Positions 21,501-31,329 of a stretch of 64,000 nucleotides of DNA are shown here, in pieces. The notes under the pieces were generated by a model that saw nothing but the letters and a program-made list of their open reading frames with translations, did no database searches and was not told the DNA's origin. This DNA comes from a virus. The translations under genes were made by a program, and so were the position numbers. The first letter of the stretch is position 1; each line of letters starts with the position of its first letter. The stretch is from IMG/VR virus record IMGVR_UViG_3300042445_002481, positions 62,001-126,000 of that record, one strand, 5' to 3'.

Positions 21501-23311
21501 TATGTCTTCGGTATTCCGTTCTTTAGCATTTCAAGTAGTTTTACTTTGTCTTTTACAATCTGCTCAAAGTTATCAGATTTTACGTCCAAAGCTTGAATAA
21601 CTCTTTCTTCGATACTGCCTTCTGTTACATAGTCTGTGATAATGATTGAGTCATGAATCTCAGACCCAATGCGGTGGACACGGTCCAAAGCCTGCTTGTA
21701 ATCAACAAGAGACCAAGGTCTTTGAAGCATAACAAGACGGCGAGCTTTTGTCAAGGTGACTCCAACTCCACCAGCCTGAGCAGTAAATAGGATCCACTTA
21801 GTTTTTCCGGCTTGAAAGTCGTCAATAGATTTTTGTCTTTCATCGCCGTCCTGGGCCCCTGTAATCAGCCCATGAGCTATGCCTTCTTTTGTGAGTCTGG
21901 CACTAAGAATGTCTATAAGTTGCCTAGACACTGCACAAACAGCTACGGAATCATCTCCAAAGTCACCATTTTTCATGTCATCCATTAGAGCATCAACCTT
22001 ACAAGAAGGGTCTGACAAAATTACTTGCTCTTCGCCAGCCTCAGAGATTTCAATTTGAGCGTAAGCATTAGCAAACTGAAGCAGTCTGATTGTCTGCGTT
22101 AGGGGGTTTGGAGCAACTAGAGCATCACCAGTAACTCCCTCGTCATTTTCTAGCATGGCAATCATGTTCTGCAACATCTGCTTGTACGCCTTAGCCTGTT
22201 TAGCCCCCATCTCTACATCTCGGCGCTCGGTCATAACTTTAGGGAGCCAAGGAAGCACTTTAGCTTTGAGCATACGACGCATGCGTGGGTTAATGCCGGC
22301 ATAGAACTCTTCCGTCATTGTCGGCTTGAGGCCAATAACCATCATGCCACCGAAGGCATTAATCATGGTATCTACGTACCTGTCAATCCACTTTGTCTTG
22401 CTAGGCCACTCCTTTGGGTCTAGCCAATGAAGTATAGGCCAAAGGTCAACAACATCGTTAGCAATAGGAGTACCAGTCAGGGCGTATCTAATGTCAGCTT
22501 CTCCAGTTGCTGCCCAAAGAGCACGAGTCTGCTTAGATTTAGGGTCTTTTGAGCGGTGAATTTCGTCAGCAATTACAGACTTGAAATCTGTAAGGTTTAG
22601 TTCGCGAGGATGTACCTCACACCTATTTACTGTGACTCTAGAGTCGTGCCCACCACAGTCTTCACAACGGGCCAGAGCTATAGATCCGTAAGACAAAAGC
22701 TTAGAGTGGGTGCGCAGAGACTCCCAGTTAATTACATAGACATCAGCTTTTTCTTCAAAAGCTTTTTTGCGCTGAATGGCGCTACCTTTAACAACAGAAA
22801 CATTGACACCTGGCCACCATCTGTCAAACTCTCGTTCCCAGTTGCTTTTCAAGGTGTTGGGGCAAACAACTAGAGCCGGGAAAACTTCCTGACCTTCGTC
22901 AAACATTTTCTTTAGAGCTCGAATAGCCTGGGCGGTTTTACCTAGCCCGGGCTCATCAGCTAGGAGCGCTCTACGGGACTTTACAAGAAAATCAACGCCA
23001 GCTCTTTGATGAGGAAATAAGTCTTGGTCTCCGTCTTCCTGTACTTCTATGTCTCTGAGCAGGTTGCTAGGGTCAATCCGAGATTCTCGTTCATTCTTAG
23101 CCCATGCCCCTAGGCGCGGTCCAATAGTAAGCTCTTCTTTAAAAGTAGAACGCAAAGCTAGGCACCCAGTCCAAGAAACCGGAATGCGCCAAACCTGATC
23201 TTTAGCACTCCAAGTAGACCCCGGTAGTGCTCTACAGATCTCTTTCAATCTCCACTCAGCGGTTATCTGAATGTGAGTAGAAGAGTCATCAAGCTCAACA
23301 TGTACAGGCAC
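21500..23311 (-). CDS. SNF2-family DNA helicase/translocase, 603 aa
   Basis: After an N-terminal substrate-binding region come the superfamily 2 motifs: LFPHQRAGVDFL (Q-like), Walker A EPGLGKT at about residue 123, DEIH at about 248, LTGTPIAN, and in the second RecA lobe TAQAGGVGVTL and QALDRVHRIGS (motif VI). A Cys/His cluster (CEDCGGH then CEVH) is inserted just before DEIH and may bind zinc. Such phage enzymes remodel or unwind DNA during replication and repair. The start is GTG 23311 behind a very good GGAGG site. It begins after the terminator at 23352-23379, so it probably has its own promoter. Confidence 0.9.
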   Translation of the reverse strand: MPVHVELDDSSTHIQITAEWRLKEICRALPGSTWSAKDQVWRIPVSWTGCLALRSTFKEELTIGPRLGAWAKNERESRIDPSNLLRDIEVQEDGDQDLFPHQRAGVDFLVKSRRALLADEPGLGKTAQAIRALKKMFDEGQEVFPALVVCPNTLKSNWEREFDRWWPGVNVSVVKGSAIQRKKAFEEKADVYVINWESLRTHSKLLSYGSIALARCEDCGGHDSRVTVNRCEVHPRELNLTDFKSVIADEIHRSKDPKSKQTRALWAATGEADIRYALTGTPIANDVVDLWPILHWLDPKEWPSKTKWIDRYVDTMINAFGGMMVIGLKPTMTEEFYAGINPRMRRMLKAKVLPWLPKVMTERRDVEMGAKQAKAYKQMLQNMIAMLENDEGVTGDALVAPNPLTQTIRLLQFANAYAQIEISEAGEEQVILSDPSCKVDALMDDMKNGDFGDDSVAVCAVSRQLIDILSARLTKEGIAHGLITGAQDGDERQKSIDDFQAGKTKWILFTAQAGGVGVTLTKARRLVMLQRPWSLVDYKQALDRVHRIGSEIHDSIIITDYVTEGSIEERVIQALDVKSDNFEQIVKDKVKLLEMLKNGIPKT

Positions 23312-23351
23312 GTGGCCTCCATTTCGTCATTACGTATTTAGACAGTATCAG

Positions 23352-23379
23352 AAAAAAACTACTTGCGCAAGTGTTTTTT
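23352..23379 (-). terminator. Bidirectional intrinsic terminator after the resolvase gene
   Basis: A perfect 12-nt palindrome ACTTGCGCAAGT (23361-23372) is flanked by seven A on one side and six T on the other. Read on the minus strand it is a hairpin followed by seven T, placed 9 nt after the RuvC-like stop. It would also work on the plus strand, though no plus-strand gene is near. Confidence 0.82.
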
Positions 23380-23387
23380 GATAATAC

Positions 23388-23855
23388 CTATCTTTCAAGC
23401 AGTTTTACTGGCTTCCATCCAAGTTTTACAAGTCTCAGTAGGGCGTGTCGGATTGCATCTAGCGCGTGACCCTCGCCTCCTCGGTGCCAATACTCTAAGA
23501 ATTTAAGCGCCTCGTTAGGAAACATAGCCTTAGCATCAGCAGGGGCTTGAAATACTATTTCTTCAGGATTTTTATCGGCATCTAATATGCACTGCTTGAG
23601 TATGCCTATCTGTTCTAAGCTAAATGGAGACTGAGAATTCCTTAGAGTTTGGGCATTTATAGTAAACCGCTCGCAGACTACTGTCAGATTGTCCGCTATA
23701 TCAGGATTACTAAGAACGGCCCGTATAGGCTCTGCATATTCGTGCTGTTGGAACTCCCCAGACCACTCTAAAACGGGCTCCTGGCCCGTCTGGAGGCTAA
23801 ATAGGGCCATTCCAGTGGCCTTTCCAGGGTCTACAGATAGAACGTATTTAGTCAT
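23388..23855 (-). CDS. RuvC-like Holliday junction resolvase, 155 aa
   Basis: An RNase H-fold start YVLSVDPGKATGMALF carries the first catalytic Asp (D9). A second acidic residue lies in VVCERF (E62), and the C-terminal GHALDAIRHAL supplies the His/Asp pair typical of phage RuvC-like resolvases. It should cut branched DNA before packaging. ATG 23855 is chosen over the in-frame ATG 23882 because it forms an ATGA overlap with a 33-codon gene upstream and leaves the N-terminus at the usual distance from VDPG. It lies downstream of the polymerase in the replication operon. Confidence 0.83.
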   Translation of the reverse strand: MTKYVLSVDPGKATGMALFSLQTGQEPVLEWSGEFQQHEYAEPIRAVLSNPDIADNLTVVCERFTINAQTLRNSQSPFSLEQIGILKQCILDADKNPEEIVFQAPADAKAMFPNEALKFLEYWHRGGEGHALDAIRHALLRLVKLGWKPVKLLER

Positions 23856-23953
23856 CGTTTTGCCTGTCTTTCTAGGTAGCATTTGGGGCAGTAGCTGCCT
23901 GTAAACCTGATTCTATGGCGTCTGCAAGGATAGCCAAGTGTTCTTTTACGCAT
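23852..23953 (-). CDS. Zinc-finger-like microprotein, 33 aa
   Basis: This short frame fits exactly between two genes. Its ATG (23953) lies inside the polymerase stop region (ATGCGTAA) and its TGA overlaps the resolvase ATG (ATGA). The product is basic and contains CRRH at residues 10-13 and CPKC at 22-25, a C-x2-H-x8-C-x2-C layout that could bind one zinc. The double overlap is characteristic of real, coupled genes. Function unknown; a DNA-binding or polymerase/resolvase accessory role is only a guess. Confidence 0.62.
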   Translation of the reverse strand: MRKRTLGYPCRRHRIRFTGSYCPKCYLERQAKR

Positions 23954-25769
23954 ACTTGGAGCCCCAGTTCTCTAGAGGACCATCTACACCAGCAGTAAGA
24001 GGAACCGCCCAACCTTGAGTTGTAGTCATACATTCTTTTACTATTCTTTTTATCTCTTCGGCGTCTTCTCTAGGAGCATTTAGAACAATTTCATCGTGTA
24101 CCGGAACAATTAAAAGCTCGGTCAAATCGGCTTGGTCTAGTTTTATTAGGTTCGATTTAAAGACTTCTGCAGCACCACCCTGTACCAAGTAATTGACAAG
24201 AGTGTATACCTTATCGTCATCGCACGGTAGCTGTCTACCAGTCCAAGTAGATACATAGCCTCGGCCTTCGATTTCTAGTCTTTTAGTTCCTATACTTTCA
24301 ATTTTCCTTTGGAACTTCTGCATACCGGGGAACTTTCGATCAAACTCATTTGAAACCTGACGCATCTGTTCTTCAGGAACACCAGCGGTAATAGCTTGTT
24401 TAGCAACTCCGGCCCCATATAGACGACCGTAGATCACACCCTTAATTAGAGATCGTCTCTTGTCTGTTTTTTGCATGCTTGGGTCCTGGTAAATCTCCCT
24501 ACCAATTTCTGTAAACGGGTCAGAGCCAGTTGCATCTGCAAGATTGAATAGTTGAATCAGGTTTGGGTCCTCAGAAAGAGATGCGAACATGCGGAACTCA
24601 ACCTGGTCAAGGTCGGAGGTGACAATTACGTGGTCATCATCCTTAGGCAAGAATGCGCGACGAACTGTGTCATCGCCCTTTGGTAGAGTTTGCAGTGCGG
24701 GGTTCTGAATAGACATACGTCCAGTACGAGCGCCCATGGTTTTTACAGACGGATGTACAAAACCGTTTACGTTATCGTTTAAGAAGTTTAAGAAATAAGT
24801 AGAGGCAAGCTTTCCTGCTTTTCTATACTTTAAGGCTGTATCTGCTAGCTGCTTAACCTCAGGGGTACCACTAATTGAAAGAATCTGCAGCTGCTCCGCG
24901 GAAGCAGACTTTCTACCAGTTGCTGTTTTTTCTGTGATTTCAGCGCCAAGTTTTTCAAACTGAGCCACCAGCTGCTGATTACTTCCAATAGACATTCCGT
25001 TGTATGTAGACTCCCCCCAGATTCGAACCTGATCTGTATATTGAAGTAGTTCATCGTATTTCTTTTGTGAGTAGTCAACATCGACTCTTGCACCGTTTAT
25101 TTCCATACGTGTAACAATTCTGCGGGTATTCATTTCTAGCTCGTAGGGGTAGCTATACATAGCTCCTGGCTGAAAAGTAGGCCAGAATTTTTCCCACAAA
25201 CGCATAGTTAGGACAGGATCTAGTGCGCCATATGACCAGTAAGGCTCAAACTCAATTGGCACTGAGCCCCATGTCCAACCATTATCAGTTAGTCCATCAT
25301 CTAAAACCGACTGCAATCTTGCAGCCTGAGGATCAATATATTTCTGAGTAAGAGTTTTTAGGGCTCCCGAACCTAGCGGGTCTACCAACTGAGCCATAAT
25401 CATTGTGTCGTGGACACGGTGCCAAGGGATCGACCACTCGGACTGGACATCAAACCATCTGGCTTCGAAGGCAACATTGTGACAAACAATAGGGCCATCA
25501 AACTTTTCCATTGCTTCGTAGAAGACGCCCTTCCACTGATCCCATGGGATAGACCACCCGGTCATCCCATCGCCAACTTGAACTAGACGTAGCCGACCAT
25601 GCCAAGGCGAAAGGGCATGGGCGCGAGGCTTGCCTGGAAGTTCACCGGTTTCGGTGTCAATAGCGATTGCATTGTGTGGTCGGCGCTCGCCAAGCCAAGA
25701 GATAAACTTCTGTGCCTCATCAACGGTGTTGACTAGGTTTAGTTGAACTCCCTCAAGTCCTGATGTCAT
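23946..25769 (-). CDS. Family A DNA polymerase with 3'-5' exonuclease domain, 607 aa
   Basis: The exonuclease motif I is AIDTETGE (D38, E40). Polymerase motif A is SDLDQVEFRMFA at about residue 380, motif B RRSLIKGVIYGRLYGAG, and motif C VPVHDEIVL at about 560. These are the metal-binding and nucleotide-binding signatures of T7/Pol I-type replicases. There is no 5'-3' exonuclease domain, as usual for phages. The wild-type-like motifs indicate an active proofreading replicase. Downstream are the microprotein and the RuvC-like gene; upstream, after 30 nt, an unknown gene. Confidence 0.95.
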   Translation of the reverse strand: MTSGLEGVQLNLVNTVDEAQKFISWLGERRPHNAIAIDTETGELPGKPRAHALSPWHGRLRLVQVGDGMTGWSIPWDQWKGVFYEAMEKFDGPIVCHNVAFEARWFDVQSEWSIPWHRVHDTMIMAQLVDPLGSGALKTLTQKYIDPQAARLQSVLDDGLTDNGWTWGSVPIEFEPYWSYGALDPVLTMRLWEKFWPTFQPGAMYSYPYELEMNTRRIVTRMEINGARVDVDYSQKKYDELLQYTDQVRIWGESTYNGMSIGSNQQLVAQFEKLGAEITEKTATGRKSASAEQLQILSISGTPEVKQLADTALKYRKAGKLASTYFLNFLNDNVNGFVHPSVKTMGARTGRMSIQNPALQTLPKGDDTVRRAFLPKDDDHVIVTSDLDQVEFRMFASLSEDPNLIQLFNLADATGSDPFTEIGREIYQDPSMQKTDKRRSLIKGVIYGRLYGAGVAKQAITAGVPEEQMRQVSNEFDRKFPGMQKFQRKIESIGTKRLEIEGRGYVSTWTGRQLPCDDDKVYTLVNYLVQGGAAEVFKSNLIKLDQADLTELLIVPVHDEIVLNAPREDAEEIKRIVKECMTTTQGWAVPLTAGVDGPLENWGSKYA

Positions 25770-25799
25770 TTTTGTCGTTTCGTTAGGTGTAGCTGCCCC

Positions 25800-26270
25800 T
25801 TACGGGATTATTTCGTAATTATACACATTCGCTATATCAGAGTCAAGTTTGGCTGCTTCTTGCAGTAAACGCTCTGCAACGGAGGTCAAATATTTGGTCC
25901 CATTATCGTCGTATTTATATAGGGATTCTAGGACCACCTCTGGCTTATCGGTTACTTGAGCCCAGTGGCGATACTTTTCAGGAAAAACTAATTCAATGCT
26001 TTCGTCTGGGTCACACTCTTCGCAGGGGCTAGCGTTTATGTGTAGTTCTGATGTGGGAGCCTCTTGTAGATTGTATCGTTTTACTAGTGAACAAGCTGCT
26101 CCATGAAAAACCATGGAAACTCCCACCCGGGAAAGTATGTAAGACCCGCTTTCTGTCTGATAAAGCTCAAACTCAATCCACCTAACAGAGCCATGTCTTT
26201 TAGAGGTGGATTTAGCAAGAACCCTTCCATTAAATTGTAGGGTCCTATTGCCATCTTGTACAGATATCAT
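25800..26270 (-). CDS. Unknown protein, 156 aa
   Basis: A beta-rich soluble protein. Visible stretches are MISVQDGNRTLQFNGRVLAK, RWIEFELYQTESGSYIL, VFHGAACSLVKRYNL and HINASPCEECDPDESIELV. The Cys-x2-Cys next to acidic residues and the His upstream could bind metal but match no family I recognise. It stands between the S74-type tail protein (2 nt gap) and the polymerase (30 nt gap), bridging structural and replication genes. Function unknown. Confidence 0.6.
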   Translation of the reverse strand: MISVQDGNRTLQFNGRVLAKSTSKRHGSVRWIEFELYQTESGSYILSRVGVSMVFHGAACSLVKRYNLQEAPTSELHINASPCEECDPDESIELVFPEKYRHWAQVTDKPEVVLESLYKYDDNGTKYLTSVAERLLQEAAKLDSDIANVYNYEIIP

Positions 26271-26272
26271 TA

Positions 26273-29236
26273 TTAAGAATTTTCCAAATTAGCTAGTCTA
26301 GCTTCTAATTCTAGATTTTTTTGGGTGAGCTCTTGTATTGCACCAATTAGTGGAGCAATAAAGGCGTTGTACTCCACACTGAGATACTCTTCTTTATCTT
26401 CCTCATCTTCTCCAACTGGATATGAGTTTACGACGTTATCGTTGTCATCAAACAATGGCTGGACTTCTTGAGCAATTAGCCCATAATTAACTGGACCGTC
26501 TTCTTCGGCCTTAAATCTAAATTTAACTGGACGAAGATTATTAATTAAATCTAGGCTATTTTCTAGATCTACAATATCTTTTTTAAGTCTTACGTCAGAG
26601 CTTGAAGGACCAAATTGAAATGCATTAGCTCCTCCAGGAGCTCTAAATACGGCAGAACCAGACACACCTAGAGCACTAAAAGTTCCTTGACCGCAGCGCC
26701 CCGCAGCGATTATACTGGCGCTACCAGTAGTTGCTACACCACCGCTAAATGTCGTGGCAACTAGTCCAACAGTAAGTCCAGCCGTGCCAGGTCCAGATAT
26801 TTCAAGGTTTGCACCAGCGCTACTTTGACCATCTATTTGTCCTGCAAAAGTATTATTATAGTAAAATTGTATAGCATTTGCAGAGTTATTTAAAACAACT
26901 CTTTTAGCGCCAGAAGACGTTTGCACCGTAGTACCAGTAATAGTACCTGCAGAAATTCTGTCACCAGACATACTTCCAGTGGTAATGTTGGTAGCATTTA
27001 TTTTGGCAGCAGATAAGGACTCAGTCTTAATTCTATCTGCACTAATAGTTCCGGCTTTGAGGTTGGTCGCGTCTAAAGAAGTAGTAGTTAGCCTGTCTGC
27101 AGATATAGATCCGGCAGTGATCTTGTCGGCATTAATCTCTCCTGCGTATATAACGCCAGACCTAAGAGTACCAGCTTTAATCGTTTGCGCATCAATAGTG
27201 TTGGTCTTGATAAGACCGCCGTTTATAGTAGTAGTGTTACCTGGGTCTACGCCTTCGTTTAAAGCACCAACAGCTCCTGCTTTGGTTATTGTTATTTCTC
27301 CGGCTTCAATCCTGGTTAGGGCATCAACAGCTTTACCATCCGCGGTGGCGGCGCTTGTAGCAGCATTAGTGGCCTTTAGCTCGATAGCCTGTGCCTCTAC
27401 CTTGGTCGAGTAAGTCGTTGCTGCATTTGATTGTCCTAGGTATAGGCCAGCAGCTTCCTGCTTACCTAGATACTCGCCAATGGATACCGCTCCTGTAGCA
27501 GCGTCAATTCTAAATGTCTGAGAAGCTGACCCGCCTACGCCACCCGGGGGAGCATAAGCAATCAGTTGCTGCTTAGTAAGAATAATTCCGCCGTTAACGC
27601 CAGGATTCTCATTAGTCTGGATTTGTAGACCAGTAATGGTCTGACCGTCTAGGCTTCCGACCTCTAGCATATTGAACGTAACAATGTCTTCAAGTTGCGC
27701 TTTAACAGATACCTGATCCGATGGTTGCGTTACGTTTCCATAAATATCGCGGACATTGATTTTAAAATAGTAGTCCGTATCATGAACTAGTTCCGTGCCG
27801 GGGATAATTATGAAACTCTTATTGCCTGCAGCAAATTTTCCATAATAAGCACCGGGCGATTCAATATCAAAGTCGTCTACGGTTGACATATAAACTTGTA
27901 CTTCTTTAGCGGTACCTGACTGAACGTTACCTAATGCAGTCAGGTCATCGTAAGAAACTTTGATTGTTCCTAAATAGCTCTCAACTACCGGAGGCCCGGG
28001 TCTACCTATTACCGGATTGCTTCTTCCAGTGGTGTGGGTTATGTCCACTCCGATAGATCGGTTACCGCTAGCGTCCCTAGCAAAAACCCTAAAGTATGCT
28101 GCAGAACCCTGCTCGAAACCGCCTACGCTGAATGTCGTATCAGCACCAGTTATGTCTGCTTTTTGCCATTCCTGAGTAGCATACTGTCTCCACCAAATGG
28201 TATAGCCAATCAAATCATCTATAGGAGTATCGTCTGCACTATTTTCCGGAGCCGTCCAAGTTAGAGTAACCCTGCTTAAGCCAATAGCATTACCATCTGG
28301 CGTCTCGTTCGCGCTTGTGGCCTCCAGATTAGTTACTGGGCCTGGCGCGATCTCATCCTTGGTTACATCTCCGGTACTGTAGGTTATCCACCTAATACCC
28401 TTCCAGGCATAGATAGTGTCGGGGTCAGTGCTTGTATTAATCCAAGTAGCACCGTCTCTAGTCGCTGATCTGGCTACAGCATAGACAGATCTATTTCCAG
28501 CAACTCCTGCATAGTTGATTGGTTCGGCTAGTGGAGTAGAAAAGTCATAAGTTATGAAGTTAGACCCTGCTTCTTTTACTATAAAAAGACCGTCTATTTC
28601 GTAATATTGACTAGTGGAAGGAACGTCAACATAGACTACGTCTCCTGCCTGAAAGTAGTTTGTACTAGTAAAAGTTAGTTTTGCAGTAGTGGTTGTCGCC
28701 TCTGAGAAAGCTATTTCTCTACTAACTATTAGACTTTTTCTAGAGGAGTACTCGTTTCCAATATCTACATTGAATAGAGCAGTATTTGTGACATCGCTTC
28801 CAGGAGTGTGACGAGTACCGTTAAATGAGTCGCGCTCTTCCCAGGGTGGAGTATCAACTGAAAGAGTCTTATAGTCACTAGAAACTCTAAACTCTACGGG
28901 GGTGCCGTTGTCGTCTAACTGGTGAATGCCTTCGACTCTAATAGTTTTGTCTGTATCTAGACCAGTATCAGCGCTAAAATATAGCTCTACTCTGGGCTCT
29001 GCGCCCGTCAAAAGATTACTGTAGTAGTAGCCCTCGATAATTCTTTTATATTGGTTTGGAGCATTAACAGACACAATAGTGTCGGGACCCGTGTCAAGAC
29101 TCCCCGCACCGGCTACGATTGCTGCAACTTGACCGCTGGTTAGTAGGCTTATAGGCCTAAGTTCGACCGTGTTCACACGGCGTTCCATACTGCTCAGAAA
29201 GTTAGTTAGTGTCTTTCTACGACGTCGGATTGCCAA
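26273..29236 (-). CDS. Tail fibre/tip protein with FN3 domains and S74 chaperone, 987 aa
   Basis: The N-terminal third is beta-rich. Fibronectin type III-like segments follow from about residue 300 (PGPVTNLEATSA, YFRVFARDASGNRS). From about 660 to 790 a regular repeat of about 10 residues (IKAGTLRSGVIYAGEINADK) predicts a beta-helical or coiled shaft. The C-terminus has SDVRLKKDIVDLENSL and YGLIAQEVQPLF, the signature of the peptidase S74 intramolecular chaperone that trimerises fibres and cuts itself off. The start overlaps the stop of the upstream tail gene by 20 nt. It is the most likely central tail fibre or host-recognition protein. Confidence 0.88.
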   Translation of the reverse strand: MAIRRRRKTLTNFLSSMERRVNTVELRPISLLTSGQVAAIVAGAGSLDTGPDTIVSVNAPNQYKRIIEGYYYSNLLTGAEPRVELYFSADTGLDTDKTIRVEGIHQLDDNGTPVEFRVSSDYKTLSVDTPPWEERDSFNGTRHTPGSDVTNTALFNVDIGNEYSSRKSLIVSREIAFSEATTTTAKLTFTSTNYFQAGDVVYVDVPSTSQYYEIDGLFIVKEAGSNFITYDFSTPLAEPINYAGVAGNRSVYAVARSATRDGATWINTSTDPDTIYAWKGIRWITYSTGDVTKDEIAPGPVTNLEATSANETPDGNAIGLSRVTLTWTAPENSADDTPIDDLIGYTIWWRQYATQEWQKADITGADTTFSVGGFEQGSAAYFRVFARDASGNRSIGVDITHTTGRSNPVIGRPGPPVVESYLGTIKVSYDDLTALGNVQSGTAKEVQVYMSTVDDFDIESPGAYYGKFAAGNKSFIIIPGTELVHDTDYYFKINVRDIYGNVTQPSDQVSVKAQLEDIVTFNMLEVGSLDGQTITGLQIQTNENPGVNGGIILTKQQLIAYAPPGGVGGSASQTFRIDAATGAVSIGEYLGKQEAAGLYLGQSNAATTYSTKVEAQAIELKATNAATSAATADGKAVDALTRIEAGEITITKAGAVGALNEGVDPGNTTTINGGLIKTNTIDAQTIKAGTLRSGVIYAGEINADKITAGSISADRLTTTSLDATNLKAGTISADRIKTESLSAAKINATNITTGSMSGDRISAGTITGTTVQTSSGAKRVVLNNSANAIQFYYNNTFAGQIDGQSSAGANLEISGPGTAGLTVGLVATTFSGGVATTGSASIIAAGRCGQGTFSALGVSGSAVFRAPGGANAFQFGPSSSDVRLKKDIVDLENSLDLINNLRPVKFRFKAEEDGPVNYGLIAQEVQPLFDDNDNVVNSYPVGEDEEDKEEYLSVEYNAFIAPLIGAIQELTQKNLELEARLANLENS

Positions 29237-31304
29237 TTTTGTCCACCTCTGCTTCTGTAACTAGTTGAAGGTCTACTTTTTCCGGAAATGCAGGATTGTC
29301 TGGCACAGTTACACTATATGCGTCAATTTTTCTCAAAAGTACTTCTCGTCCAGTTCCGTCATTTAACTCTATGTAACTTGTTAGGCGCAATTTCACAAAG
29401 TCATCATTAATTATAACCGAACACCAATCACCTGGTTTATAGCTTGCAACAATAGGAGTCAAGGACCCGTTTACCGATATGGTGAAGTTGCTAATAGGGG
29501 GCTTAGACTCGGCTAAAAACCGTTTAGCGCGCTCATGCAAAGTGCTTTCTTCTGCTACGTTGTCGACTTTTTCTACTTCTTCAAGTAGGGGCCAACCCCT
29601 ACTTAACAGGTCTACATCGGCAGCACCAGAGTATGGCTGACTTGCATCGGAACTTAGCGTGGAGTCGCTCCCCTGAACCCAAAATCTGGTTGCCGCTTCT
29701 TGAGCATTCTCTTCTAGGGTTGCGTTTAGTATATTTCCTGGATACTCAAAAACATACTTATCTGCTTCATAGGCAGAAACTGGAGCAAACTCTCCCGGTG
29801 GTAGGACCCCTCCAGGCAAAGAATCTATGTACTCTTTTAGGCTGTTTGGAAATAGCGGTAAAAACACAAAAGTTCTTTTAAAAGAGTTGGTAGTGGAGTC
29901 ATAGAAACAATCAATTCTGTACTCAAAACCATTAGCAACATTAGAGTACTCTTCTAAAATTTCTCCTACCGATTTTAATTCAAAACCTCTAACGGGATCA
30001 GCTTTTTGTAGTTTTTGGCTAGGCAACTCGCTAGAGTACCCCATGTCAAGATCACCATTTCGAGTGAACTCGCCCCATGTAGAGTAGTTAACTGCGGGCG
30101 ACACGATAGCTGTAGCCCCGCTGTTACCGGCAAAACTAATACCAAGATCACTTCCAGCACTAGCTATCTGAAAATATGTGCCTGAATCTTCTACATCACC
30201 TACAAGTACCCTATGATAGCCGTTTACAGAAGCGTTTAGGTTATCTATGTATACAATATCGTCTTTTTTAAAGCCGTGCGGGTTAAAAGTAGTTACCGTA
30301 ACTATACCCTGATTTCTTTGCCAGAAATCTATAAGGCCACCAGTGTCTACAGCACTGGTCGTCGATACGTTTGGTCCAGTATTTGTATAAGACAGTGTTA
30401 ACGGGGTCGGGGCAGTCAACACGGTGGCTTCTAGGTCATCAAAACCATTGTCAGCATCCGTAACCGATATTCTTTGGCCAGGAATTAGCTGATGCGGTTG
30501 ATTTAGTGTTATAAAAGCAACATTTCCTGACCGAGAATATGTGTCTATAGTATTAAAAACATCTATTCCTGGTCTAATAGCATCATTAGGAAAGTCAAAA
30601 TCAAAAAGATCTGTCTCAAGCTCAATAAATAGCTGTCTAGCATAGTCATATGTGTCTTGATTTACTTCTACTGTTATTATGCCTTTTAGGCTCATGTTAG
30701 GTATAGTTTTTGCGTCACCATTTGCCGCTACATAGCCATTTGCCACGCTAAAAGTTGTTCTACCGTCTTCAGTTAGACCGGGCGCTGGGGAAGAGAGTGG
30801 AGTGTAGTACCCGCTATAAGCAGAGTGATCCTCGCTCCAGTCAATATACACAGGGCGACCAACAGCAATGCTACTAGCCTCAGCAAAATCTAAAGTAACG
30901 TTCACTATAGAGCCTGAAACTACAATGCTAGCTTGGTAAGCATTTACCCAAGTCTTCCACATAACTCTTTTATAGAAATAGCTACTAAATTCGGAGGCAT
31001 CAACACTTAAACTTTTTCCCACTATGTCATAAGATCTAGTCCAAATTATTCCGCCCCAAACACAGATATTATTTCTTACTACATATAGCGCGGTTTTACC
31101 CGGTAGGGTGTTTTCGTATAAGCTTAAGTTTGCAGTTGCCTCTGTTACTGCAATTGACCCGCTAAATGTTCCCGCTTCTCTCAGCGATCGGCTATAAGAT
31201 ACATCAGTAAATGGTATCTCCGCAAGCAGCTCATTGCTCATTAGATCAACTACAAAATACCTGTAGTCAACTGCTAATTCTCTGTCTTGAAATACTGTTG
31301 TCAT
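29217..31304 (-). CDS. Minor tail protein (tail tip, Gp37-like), 695 aa
   Basis: The N-terminal segment (DYRYFVVDLMSNELLAEIPF, VSYSRSLREAGTFSGSI, LYVVRNNICVWGGIIWTR) matches the pattern of siphovirus tail-tip proteins of actinophages (ReqiPepy6 Gp37-like). Middle repeats contain PHQLIPGQRISVTDAD and PHGFKKDDIVYIDNL, a beta module also present in the 998-residue plus-strand protein. The C-terminal part (ISNFTISVNGSLTPIVASYKPGDWCSVIINDDF) is typical of tip/baseplate hub folds. Position after the Dit-like gene fits the usual tape measure, Dit, Tal-like, fibre order. Assigned as a structural tip component. Confidence 0.8.
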   Translation of the reverse strand: MTTVFQDRELAVDYRYFVVDLMSNELLAEIPFTDVSYSRSLREAGTFSGSIAVTEATANLSLYENTLPGKTALYVVRNNICVWGGIIWTRSYDIVGKSLSVDASEFSSYFYKRVMWKTWVNAYQASIVVSGSIVNVTLDFAEASSIAVGRPVYIDWSEDHSAYSGYYTPLSSPAPGLTEDGRTTFSVANGYVAANGDAKTIPNMSLKGIITVEVNQDTYDYARQLFIELETDLFDFDFPNDAIRPGIDVFNTIDTYSRSGNVAFITLNQPHQLIPGQRISVTDADNGFDDLEATVLTAPTPLTLSYTNTGPNVSTTSAVDTGGLIDFWQRNQGIVTVTTFNPHGFKKDDIVYIDNLNASVNGYHRVLVGDVEDSGTYFQIASAGSDLGISFAGNSGATAIVSPAVNYSTWGEFTRNGDLDMGYSSELPSQKLQKADPVRGFELKSVGEILEEYSNVANGFEYRIDCFYDSTTNSFKRTFVFLPLFPNSLKEYIDSLPGGVLPPGEFAPVSAYEADKYVFEYPGNILNATLEENAQEAATRFWVQGSDSTLSSDASQPYSGAADVDLLSRGWPLLEEVEKVDNVAEESTLHERAKRFLAESKPPISNFTISVNGSLTPIVASYKPGDWCSVIINDDFVKLRLTSYIELNDGTGREVLLRKIDAYSVTVPDNPAFPEKVDLQLVTEAEVDKIGNPTS

Positions 31305-31329
31305 TTATGCGTCTTTCGTTAGTTTAGTA

